Shown here piece by piece: positions 57,497 through 64,000 of a stretch of 64,000 nucleotides of DNA. A program made the translations under genes and the position numbers. Below the pieces are notes generated by a model. It was not told the DNA's origin and searched no databases. It saw only the letters and a list, made by a program, of their open reading frames with translations. The DNA is taken from the NCBI RefSeq assembly GCF_030864005.1, contig NZ_CP132976.1, positions 2,108,001 to 2,172,000 on the forward strand, given 5' to 3'. The stretch is from Achromobacter seleniivolatilans (GTDB taxonomy: Bacteria; Pseudomonadota; Gammaproteobacteria; Burkholderiales; Burkholderiaceae_B). Numbering within the stretch: position 1 is the stretch's first letter; every line of letters begins with the position of its first letter.

Positions 57497-58288
57497 ATGA
57501 GTTTGCTCACCAGCACGACATCCACCCGCCTTGCCCCGCGCGCGCTGCCCCTTCTGGCGGCAGCAGCTGTACTGGGTCTGGCTTTCTTTCCGGCTGGTGT
57601 CGTTGCCCAGGCCACGCTGCCCGCCCTGACCGCCACACCAGGCCCCAACGGCTCAGAAACGTACTCTCTCAGCATGCAAACGCTGCTGCTGATGACGTCG
57701 CTCTCGTTTCTGCCCGCCGCCTTGCTGATGATGACGGGCTTCACGCGGATCATCATCGTATTGGGCTTGTTGCGCACCGCGATGGGCACGGCAATGTCGC
57801 CGCCCAACCATGTGCTGATTGGCCTGGCGCTGTTCCTGACCTTCTATACGATGTCGCCGGTGTTCGACAAGATTTACTCCGACGCCTACAAACCGCTATC
57901 CGAAGGGTCCATCCAGTTTGAAACCGCGGTAGAGCGCGCCGCTGCGCCGCTGCGCACGTTCATGCTGCACCAGACCCGTGAAAACGATTTGTCGTTGTTT
58001 GCCAACCTGGCCAAGCAACCCGCGCTGGAAGATCCCTCACAAGTCCCGCTGCGTATTCTGGTTCCCGCATTCATCACGAGCGAACTGAAAACCGCCTTTC
58101 AGATCGGCTTCACGATTTTCATCCCCTTCCTGATCATCGACCTGGTGGTGGCCAGCGTGCTGATGGCCTTGGGCATGATGATGGTGCCGCCCGTCACCGT
58201 GGCGCTGCCGTTCAAGCTGATGCTGTTCGTACTGGCCGATGGCTGGAACCTGCTCATGGGCTCGCTCGCCCAGAGCTTCTACCAATAG
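57497..58288 (+). CDS. fliP: Flagellar export gate protein FliP
   Basis: The 263-residue membrane protein begins with a signal-peptide-like segment ending GVVAQA. Four helices follow, with [20 protein letters not shown] and the C-terminal [20 protein letters not shown] and [15 protein letters not shown] blocks. It is a core pore component. fliQ follows after 19 bp. Confidence 0.95.
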   Translation: MSLLTSTTSTRLAPRALPLLAAAAVLGLAFFPAGVVAQATLPALTATPGPNGSETYSLSMQTLLLMTSLSFLPAALLMMTGFTRIIIVLGLLRTAMGTAMSPPNHVLIGLALFLTFYTMSPVFDKIYSDAYKPLSEGSIQFETAVERAAAPLRTFMLHQTRENDLSLFANLAKQPALEDPSQVPLRILVPAFITSELKTAFQIGFTIFIPFLIIDLVVASVLMALGMMMVPPVTVALPFKLMLFVLADGWNLLMGSLAQSFYQ

Positions 58289-58307
58289 CGCCGGAAGGAG
58301 AATAGCC

Positions 58308-58577
58308 ATGACAGCCGAAACCGTCATGACCATGGCCTACCAGGCGATGAAAATCGTTCTGGCGCTGGCGGGTCCTTTGTTGCTCGTTGTACTGGTCGTC
58401 GGTCTGGTCATCAGTATTTTCCAGGCCGCCACGCAGATCAACGAAATGACGCTGTCGTTCATTCCGAAGCTGTTGGCCATGTGCGGAGTGCTGGTGCTGC
58501 TGGGCCCCTGGCTGATCGGCGTGATGGTCGATTACATCCGGCAGCTGATCGGTCAGATTCCGATGCTGGTGTCCTGA
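58308..58577 (+). CDS. fliQ: Flagellar export gate protein FliQ
   Basis: The 89-residue protein has two membrane helices, with GLVISIFQAATQINEMTLSF and PKLLAMCGVLVLLGPWL typical of FliQ. GGAAGGAG precedes the start at 58308. It joins FliP and FliR in the export gate. Confidence 0.95.
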   Translation: MTAETVMTMAYQAMKIVLALAGPLLLVVLVVGLVISIFQAATQINEMTLSFIPKLLAMCGVLVLLGPWLIGVMVDYIRQLIGQIPMLVS

Positions 58578-58611
58578 GCGGCCAGCGCCGCCGGACCCCG
58601 GACGTTCCCCC

Positions 58612-59400
58612 ATGATCGCCTTTACGCTCGAACAGCTCAACGGCTGGATCGGCCAGTTTCTCTGGCCTTTCGTGCGTATTCTGGCACTGGTAGGCACCGC
58701 GCCCGTCTTTTCTGAATCCAGCGTCCCCGTAAAGGTCAAAATAGGCCTGTCGTTTGTGCTGGCAGTTGCCATCAGCCCCGCCCTGGACCCCATGCCGCCG
58801 ATCGCTCCGGGTTCATTCGCGGGCCTGTGGATGGTGATGCAACAGGTGCTGATCGGCATCGCCATGGGTTTCACAATGCGGGTTGCGTTTGCCGCCGTGC
58901 TGACCGCCGGTGAGTTCGTCGGCCTGCAAATGGGCTTGTCCTTCGCGTCGTTCTTCGACCCCGGCGCAGGCGCCAACACCGCCGTGCTGTCACGCCTGTT
59001 CAACGTGATTGCAATGCTGACCTTCCTGGCGCTGGACGGCCATTTACTGGTGCTGGCCGCGCTGGTGCGGTCCTTTGACACCCTGCCCGTCTCCATGATC
59101 CAGTTGCACCAGAACGGTTGGGGCGTCGTGGTTGAATGGGGCAAGACCATTTTCGTTTCCGGCTTGCTGCTCGCCCTGCCGCTGATTTGCGCCCTGCTGA
59201 CCATCAACCTGGCCATGGGCATCCTGAACCGCGCCGCACAGCAGTTGTCCGTGTTCTCGGTCGGTTTTCCGGTCACGCTTATCGTCGGCGTCACGGTGCT
59301 GACCGTCGTGCTTCCACACGCAGGCCCATTTCTTGAAATGCTGTTCGAATCGGGGCTGGGCGCAATGAGCCGTGTCGTGGATGCGCTAGCGGGACGCTAG
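58612..59400 (+). CDS. fliR: Flagellar export gate protein FliR
   Basis: The 262-residue membrane protein shows ILALVGTAPVFSESSVPVKVK, GLQMGLSFASFFDPG and LLALPLICALLTINLAMGIL, all FliR-specific. It closes the fliFGHIJKLMNOPQR run. A hairpin terminator lies 34 bp beyond the stop, where a chemoreceptor gene converges. Confidence 0.95.
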   Translation: MIAFTLEQLNGWIGQFLWPFVRILALVGTAPVFSESSVPVKVKIGLSFVLAVAISPALDPMPPIAPGSFAGLWMVMQQVLIGIAMGFTMRVAFAAVLTAGEFVGLQMGLSFASFFDPGAGANTAVLSRLFNVIAMLTFLALDGHLLVLAALVRSFDTLPVSMIQLHQNGWGVVVEWGKTIFVSGLLLALPLICALLTINLAMGILNRAAQQLSVFSVGFPVTLIVGVTVLTVVLPHAGPFLEMLFESGLGAMSRVVDALAGR

Positions 59401-59430
59401 ACGGCAGCCTCTCTTTTCCGAAGGCGATAA

Positions 59431-59454
59431 AAAAACGACCGCGTCAGCGGTCGT
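59431..59454. terminator. Terminator between fliR and the aer-like gene
   Basis: ACGACCGC (59435-59442) pairs with GCGGTCGT (59447-59454) around GTCA, next to an A-run at 59428-59435. It reads as a rho-independent terminator for the minus-strand receptor gene, and may also stop fliR. Confidence 0.7.
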
Positions 59455-59480
59455 CTACATCATGCGTGATGTCTTGCAGG

Positions 59481-61076
59481 CTACGGCTGTCCAGTCAGGC
59501 GGAACACGCGAATCGTCTCGCGCAACGCCCCGGACTGATTGCCCAACTGCAACACCGCCCCGCCCAGTTCCTGAACCAGCGCCGTGTTCTGAACTGTCAT
59601 CACATCCATTTGCGATACAGCGCTATCTACTTGTTCGATGCCGCTGGATTGCTCCTGCGATGCCTGCGAAATTTCACCGATGATATCCGTCACGCGGTGC
59701 ACGGCAGCCACGATTTCTTCCATCGTCGAACCCGCCTGTTCAGCTTGCGCCGAGCCTTCCGTAACGCGGTCAACCGAATCTTCGATCAAACCCTTGATCT
59801 CTTTTGCAGCCTGCGCGCTCTTTTGCGCAAGACTGCGGACCTCACCCGCCACCACGGCAAACCCCTTGCCGGATTCGCCAGCGCGGGCAGCTTCCACCGC
59901 CGCGTTCAACGCCAGAATGTTCGTCTGGAAGGCAATGCCTTCGATGATGCTGACGATCTCCACGATCTTGCGCGAGCTATCCGAAATGCCGTGCATGGTA
60001 TTGACCACCTGGCCCACCGCCACGCCGCCTCGCCGCGCGACATCCATACTGCTGGCGGCCAATTGATTGGCCTGGCGGGCGTTGTCGGCGTTTTGCCTGA
60101 CCGTGGAGGTCAGTTGCTCCATGCTGGCTGCCGTTTGCTGCAAGGATGACGCCTGCCCTTCCGTACGGCCAGCCAGTTCCTGGTTGCCTCGTGCAATATG
60201 GACGGCAGCGTGGGTCGTGCCCTCGATACCGCGATAGACGTCCTGGGCAATACCGATAAGGCTCTTGCGCATCACTTCTAGCGAGAACTTCAGGCTGCCG
60301 ATTTCATCATCGGAGTCCGCCACGATCTGCGTGGTCAGATTTCCGGCTGCGACCTGACGCGCCATATTGGCGGCGTCCACCATCGGATCGAGCAGCGACT
60401 GCGACAAGCGCCATCCCGAACCAAAGATGGCAAGCACGCCCAATGCAAGCAGGCCGCATCCCAGTCCTGCGCCCATCGTGTCCAGGCTCGACCAATTGGC
60501 ATGCAGACCGTAAGCACCCGCGGCCACCATGATGCCGGAGGACAGCGACGCTTGGCGCAGCATGCGGGCACGCACGCTGCGCTTGAACGGATACGCAAAC
60601 ACGTCCAGGCTGCGGCGCCAGCCGGCTCGCACCGGACGTCCGCGCAAGATGCGTACGCCCCGCGCGCTACCTTCTCGGATACGGGCGTACAGTTCTTCGG
60701 CCATCTCGACCTGCTCATCCGACGGGCGCACCCGTACCGATGAATAAGCCACGACTTCATCGTTCTCGATAATGGGCGTGGCATTTGCCAGCACCCAGTA
60801 GTAGCCGCCGTCCTTGCGCCGGTTCTTGACCAGCCCCAGCCACGATTCGCCTGCCTGCAGCGTTTCCCAGAGATCCTCGTAGGCCTCGGGCGGCATATCC
60901 GGGTGACGCACGATGTTGTGCGGCTTTCCGATAAGTTCTTCGCGGGAAAAGCCGCTGACTTCGATAAAAGCCGGATTCGCGTAAACGATGCGGCCCTTGG
61001 TATCGGTGCGCGAGATCAGATATTGATCTTCGCGCAGCTTGGTTTCCACATCATGGACGGGTAAGTTCACGCGCAC
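59481..61076 (-). CDS. aer: Aer-like PAS chemoreceptor (methyl-accepting type)
   Basis: The 531-residue protein starts at GTG 61076 with GGAG seven bases upstream. The N-terminal PAS domain (about 15-115) has KGRIVYANPAFIEVSGFSRE and NIVRHPDMPPEAY, the FAD-binding aerotaxis pattern. A central hydrophobic region (about 170-230), a HAMP-like part and a signalling hairpin with [20 protein letters not shown] follow. It would report redox or energy state to CheA. No C-terminal pentapeptide is present. A sigma-28 promoter is upstream. Confidence 0.9.
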   Translation of the reverse strand: MRVNLPVHDVETKLREDQYLISRTDTKGRIVYANPAFIEVSGFSREELIGKPHNIVRHPDMPPEAYEDLWETLQAGESWLGLVKNRRKDGGYYWVLANATPIIENDEVVAYSSVRVRPSDEQVEMAEELYARIREGSARGVRILRGRPVRAGWRRSLDVFAYPFKRSVRARMLRQASLSSGIMVAAGAYGLHANWSSLDTMGAGLGCGLLALGVLAIFGSGWRLSQSLLDPMVDAANMARQVAAGNLTTQIVADSDDEIGSLKFSLEVMRKSLIGIAQDVYRGIEGTTHAAVHIARGNQELAGRTEGQASSLQQTAASMEQLTSTVRQNADNARQANQLAASSMDVARRGGVAVGQVVNTMHGISDSSRKIVEIVSIIEGIAFQTNILALNAAVEAARAGESGKGFAVVAGEVRSLAQKSAQAAKEIKGLIEDSVDRVTEGSAQAEQAGSTMEEIVAAVHRVTDIIGEISQASQEQSSGIEQVDSAVSQMDVMTVQNTALVQELGGAVLQLGNQSGALRETIRVFRLTGQP

Positions 61077-61244
61077 AGCTTGTCTCCAGTTACATCAGTT
61101 GAGCAGCGAATGAGTAGCAGTGAGCAAACCGGACAAGATGTCCCGCACCGACCTGTTTCCGCCTGGTTTGTGTGGCCACGGCCCCCGCGAGAGCGCTCAT
61201 AACCTTCAAACACTGTTCACCGCCCTTTTCAGGCGTTATTTTGA

Positions 61245-61271
61245 TTAACGGTAATATTTTCGAAAACTTAA
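61245..61271 (-). promoter_or_regulatory. Sigma-28 (FliA) promoter of the aer-like gene
   Basis: On the minus strand TTAAGTTT (61264-61271), an exact 11-bp spacer and ACCGTTAA (61245-61252) match TAAAGTTT-N11-GCCGATAA at 13 of 16 positions. It is about 170 bp upstream of the gene. Confidence 0.65.
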
Positions 61272-61312
61272 CGTGCTTACGATGGGTAAAGCCATCGCCC
61301 AAAAAATAGCAA

Positions 61313-61336
61313 ACGGCCGCGTGTAAGTGCGGCCGT
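61313..61336 (-). terminator. Terminator of the mcp gene
   Basis: ACGGCCGC (61313-61320) pairs with GCGGCCGT (61329-61336) around an 8-nt loop, 31 bp after the chemoreceptor stop on the minus strand. An A-run at 61301-61306 gives T residues on the transcript. Confidence 0.7.
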
Positions 61337-61367
61337 CCCTGTACTTCCAGTAGCGTAACGCCGCGAT

Positions 61368-63098
61368 TTAACCCTGCGACAATGTCGGGGCCGAGTAACC
61401 GCCCAGTTGATGCGCGGGCACTTCAATTACTTCGCCTGCATTGATCTTGAACACGGCTACCGCTTCGGCCAGGCGATGCGCCTGATCCTGCAAAGATCCA
61501 GCCGCCGCCGCCGCTTCTTCCACCAGCGCCGCGTTTTGCTGGGTCACTTCGTCCATCTGCGACACCGCGCGATTCACCTGATCGATGCCGCTGGATTGCT
61601 CTTCGGAAGCCGCCGAGATCTCGCCCATGATGTCCGTGACGCGCTTGACCGAGGCCACGATCTCTTGCATCGTCGCGCCGGCGCGTTCCACTTGCTGCGA
61701 ACCTGCGCCCACCTTGGTCACCGAGTCTTCGATCAGACCCTTGATTTCCTTGGCCGCTTGCGCGCTGCGCTGGGCCAGCGAACGCACTTCGCCCGCCACC
61801 ACCGCAAAACCCTTGCCCTGCTCGCCTGCACGCGCCGCTTCCACGGCAGCATTCAAGGCCAGGATGTTGGTCTGGAAGGCAATGCCATCAATCACCGACA
61901 CGATTTCAGAAATCTTGCGCGAGCTGGCCGAAATGCCCTGCATCGTGCTGACCACTTCCGACACCGCCGAGCCGCCGCGTTCCGCGACGTCCGACGCGCT
62001 GGCGGCCAATTGATTAGCCTGGCGTGCGTTGTCGGCGTTTTGCTTCACGGTCGACGCCAGCTCTTCCATCGATGCGGCGGTTTCTTCAAGCGACGCTGCC
62101 TGCTCTTCGGTACGGCTGGACAGATCCGTATTGCCGGCCGCGATCTCTCGCGAACCCACGGTGATCTCGTCCACGCCACGGCGTACGGTCGACACGGTGC
62201 GGGTCAGGCTTTCCTGCATGCGCTTGAGCGCTGCGAACAGTTGGCCGATCTCATTGTGCGAACGCACTTCAACGCGGCTGGTCAGGTCGCCACCCGCAAT
62301 CTTGTCGAAGTGCTGGCCAGCTTCCACCAGCGGGCGCACAACCAAACGGCCAAACAAAATGCGGCAGAAAATCATCAGCAACAGCGCCAGACCCACGGCG
62401 ATGCCCACAGCGACCATGGCGCGATTGAAGTTCGTTTCAGCCTGGTCGATCGTGGCCTGCTGCTGGTCATTGATGTACTTGCCGAACTCACCGAGCGCCT
62501 CAATGAAGGCAGCGCTGCGCGGAGTACCGTATTCGTTGTTCACCATATAGAACGTCGAATAGTCTTCGCTACGCAGGGCTTCGACCATGGTATCCACGCC
62601 ATCGTCAATATAGGAACGATAGCGGCGCACCAGGTTCATGGACAACTGACGGCCGGTGTCGTCCTGAAGCATGTTTTTCTGGAAGTCGGCAAAGCGGCTG
62701 CGCACGCCCGTCAACAGATCCGTTGCCCCCTTCAAGGAAGCCGCCGCATCACGGGCCGAGTTCTCGCCGCTGCCCCAGCCGGATTCCTGGAGGTGACGCG
62801 CGGCCACCATCAGGCTCACGCGGGCGCGCAGCATGTCGCTGTTGATCACTTCAACTTGCTTGGCACGTTCCGTCAACGCGTTGACTTCGCGAATGGACTC
62901 GTAGTTGTTCTGCAAGAAGTACGCAGCCAAACCGCCAACTGCCGCAATCAAAATCGCAAAGAACGCCATCACCCACAGCAGCATCGTCCCGACGCGCGCA
63001 TCACGCAGCCGCAACTTTCGCTTCACTTTGGGTCCGCGGGCCGCTTTTTTCTTGCCGGCTTTGCCGGCCTTTGCGCCGGATTCGAGACTCGCTTCCAT
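61368..63098 (-). CDS. Methyl-accepting chemotaxis protein, transmembrane
   Basis: From the ATG at 63098 (GGGGA seven bases upstream) the protein has 576 residues. A Lys/Arg/Ala-rich cytoplasmic leader of about 37 residues precedes TM1 (38-61). A four-helix-bundle-type periplasmic domain (62-227), TM2 (228-250), HAMP and the signalling domain with [20 protein letters not shown] follow. The periplasmic part resembles Tar/Tsr sensors; the ligand is unknown. There is no C-terminal CheR-binding pentapeptide. Confidence 0.92.
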   Translation of the reverse strand: MEASLESGAKAGKAGKKKAARGPKVKRKLRLRDARVGTMLLWVMAFFAILIAAVGGLAAYFLQNNYESIREVNALTERAKQVEVINSDMLRARVSLMVAARHLQESGWGSGENSARDAAASLKGATDLLTGVRSRFADFQKNMLQDDTGRQLSMNLVRRYRSYIDDGVDTMVEALRSEDYSTFYMVNNEYGTPRSAAFIEALGEFGKYINDQQQATIDQAETNFNRAMVAVGIAVGLALLLMIFCRILFGRLVVRPLVEAGQHFDKIAGGDLTSRVEVRSHNEIGQLFAALKRMQESLTRTVSTVRRGVDEITVGSREIAAGNTDLSSRTEEQAASLEETAASMEELASTVKQNADNARQANQLAASASDVAERGGSAVSEVVSTMQGISASSRKISEIVSVIDGIAFQTNILALNAAVEAARAGEQGKGFAVVAGEVRSLAQRSAQAAKEIKGLIEDSVTKVGAGSQQVERAGATMQEIVASVKRVTDIMGEISAASEEQSSGIDQVNRAVSQMDEVTQQNAALVEEAAAAAGSLQDQAHRLAEAVAVFKINAGEVIEVPAHQLGGYSAPTLSQG

Positions 63099-63193
63099 AT
63101 TATTTCCCCATCCTTCAGGACCTGCTCTGACCAAATGAAAAACCACCCTGCGGACACGCCCTGTTACACAGGGGGTATTCTCAGGGCGACGTA

Positions 63194-63215
63194 CATTGCG
63201 GCTTGCGCCGCAATG
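63194..63215. repeat. Hairpin between the lipoprotein and mcp genes
   Basis: CATTGCGGC (63194-63202) pairs with GCCGCAATG (63207-63215) around TTGC, 22 bp after the lipoprotein gene's stop. A smaller CCCTGT/ACAGGG hairpin lies at 63159-63173. They may end the upstream transcript; no T-run is visible. Confidence 0.45.
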
Positions 63216-63236
63216 CTCTCCGCTGAACTACAGGGC

Positions 63237-63710
63237 TTATTTGCCCTTAGGCGCCAATCCGGTCGGCTCGCCCGGCCCGGGTATGTAGATGGTTTGCACT
63301 TCGGGTTCCGCCGCCGGCGCCGGTGCCGGCCAGTCCTGACGCAGGTCAGGAGCAGGCGCGGGTCCGAGCAGCTTTTGGCGTTCCCAAGGTTCCAGCAGAA
63401 TATTGGTGCTATCGACAAGGCGCATCAGCCGGCCGTCTGGTCCGAACTGCAGCAGTGCCTCTTTGCGGCTGTACAGGCCGTCGGCGATAAACGTGATCTT
63501 GAAGGACCAGAGAGCCAGAAAAGTGCCATCGGTCTGTTTGTAGAACTTGTCGGGCGGAGCGGTCAGCGCTCGCGAGGCCTCTTCCAGCGTTGTCTGCCCC
63601 GGCGTCAGGGTCGACAGCTTGCCCGGATCAAAGTTATGACCCGTAGCCGAGCAACCGGCAAGCAGCACTGCAATTGCCGCCGTCGCCAAAAGTTTTATAT
63701 AGCCTCGCAT
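63237..63710 (-). CDS. Small outer-membrane lipoprotein, BamE/SmpA-like fold
   Basis: The 157-residue protein has a signal peptide ending VLLAGC (Cys20). The mature part reads LSTLTPGQTTLEEASRAL, then DKFYKQTDGTFLALWSF and FIADGLYSRKEALLQFGPDG, the pattern of SmpA/OmlA-like lipoproteins. A Pro/Ala-rich tail follows, ending GLAPKGK. The fold call is tentative. It sits between two chemoreceptor genes, but nothing shows a chemotaxis role. Confidence 0.7.
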   Translation of the reverse strand: MRGYIKLLATAAIAVLLAGCSATGHNFDPGKLSTLTPGQTTLEEASRALTAPPDKFYKQTDGTFLALWSFKITFIADGLYSRKEALLQFGPDGRLMRLVDSTNILLEPWERQKLLGPAPAPDLRQDWPAPAPAAEPEVQTIYIPGPGEPTGLAPKGK

Positions 63711-63739
63711 ACCCTACCCATTCACCGGCAATGCCGGTA

Positions 63740-64000
63740 TCAGAAAGATTCCCAATCGTCGTCCGAAGGCGCTTGGCGGCGGCTTGCGGCCGGCGCCGGC
63801 TTCACTTCAGCGGCAGCTTCAGGGCGCGCTGCCGGGCGGCGCACCGGACGCGCTGCCGTGGCGCCTTCCGCTGCTGCGGCCTGTGCGGGTTTGGGCCGTG
63901 CCGTATGCGTCAGCCGCACTGCGGGCTTCGCCTTGACCGATGCAGCAGGCGCCACTGGGGCCGCGACACGCGGTGCGGGACGTTGCTGCGCCAATTGACG
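63740..64000 (-). CDS. C-terminus of a methyl-accepting chemotaxis protein (partial)
   Basis: Only the last 86 or so residues are inside the window; the frame continues past 64000. The visible part is an Ala/Pro/Lys/Arg-rich flexible tail ending SDDDWESF and a stop. The tail and the DWESF end match the C-terminal linker and the NWETF-type pentapeptide that recruits CheR and CheB in many chemoreceptors. The signalling domain itself lies outside, so the identification rests on the tail and on neighbours. Confidence 0.65.
   Translation of the reverse strand, partial: RQLAQQRPAPRVAAPVAPAASVKAKPAVRLTHTARPKPAQAAAAEGATAARPVRRPAARPEAAAEVKPAPAASRRQAPSDDDWESF

Larger units (their letters stand above)
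61077..61367. other. Gap between the aer-like and mcp genes
   Basis: These 291 bp hold the sigma-28 promoter of the aer-like gene (61245-61271) and the terminator of the upstream chemoreceptor (61313-61336). The leader from the inferred start site (about 61238) to the GTG is about 160 nt. No gene was seen. Confidence 0.7.

Noticed and set aside
61407..63998. 863-codon open frame antisense to the chemoreceptor and lipoprotein genes
   Set aside because: It spans two well-supported genes on the other strand and the composition is that of a mirror frame.

Overview
The window looks like a chromosome segment of a betaproteobacterium of the Alcaligenaceae, most likely Achromobacter or a close relative such as Bordetella. 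The grounds are the high GC content, the order rpsB-tsf-pyrH-frr-uppS-cdsA-dxr-rseP-bamA-ompH-lpxD-fabZ-lpxA-lpxB-rnhB next to ppsA/ppsR and map-glnD, a Bug-family (TctC-like) binding protein in an acyl-CoA gene set, and the protein sequences themselves. The family is fairly secure; the genus is inference. No rRNA, tRNA, CRISPR array, insertion sequence or phage gene was seen.

Positions 1-9100: a truncated SPFH membrane protein with its NfeD partner (minus strand), a free-standing class I glutamine amidotransferase and an AraC-alkyltransferase fusion (plus), then the divergent pair ppsA/ppsR, in which PpsR controls PEP synthase by phosphorylation. Three small lipoprotein genes, two of them tandem paralogues, precede a SpoU-family RNA methyltransferase and rnhB, which close the large envelope operon.

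Positions 8496-23500 (all minus): the conserved operon for translation and envelope growth (S2, EF-Ts, UMP kinase, RRF, undecaprenyl-PP synthase, CDP-DG synthase, DXP reductoisomerase, RseP, BamA, OmpH, LpxD, FabZ, LpxA, LpxB, RNase HII). Many of its genes overlap by 4-14 bp. An 850-bp gap without a credible gene (23489-24339) follows. It is rich in palindromes and holds a 12-bp tandem repeat.

Positions 24340-37070: map, glnD, marC, dsbB, a small nucleotidyltransferase and a YgjP-type metallopeptidase (plus); an AT-rich stretch leading to a tctBA transporter pair without tctC; then folC, a SPOR protein, cvpA and purF (minus).

Positions 37187-41920: a compact catabolic-looking set (cupin, Bug protein, CaiB-type CoA-transferase, acyl-CoA dehydrogenase) preceded by a palindrome and followed by a convergent IclR regulator. 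The substrate is unknown.

Positions 41937-64000: a flagellar and chemotaxis region. flaG-fliD-fliS-fliT, behind a good sigma-28 promoter, leads into a FliK-like protein, a stand-alone FlhB C-terminal homologue and a YcgR brake. fliE diverges from fliFGHIJK-LMNOPQR. A PAS-containing Aer-like receptor (with its own sigma-28 promoter), a second transmembrane chemoreceptor, a lipoprotein and the tail of a third chemoreceptor end the window. The most interesting items are the second FliK/FlhB-C pair, the duplicated FliN N-terminal motif, the palindrome and 12-bp repeat cluster before map, and the cupin/Bug/CaiB/acyl-CoA dehydrogenase module with its candidate operator.
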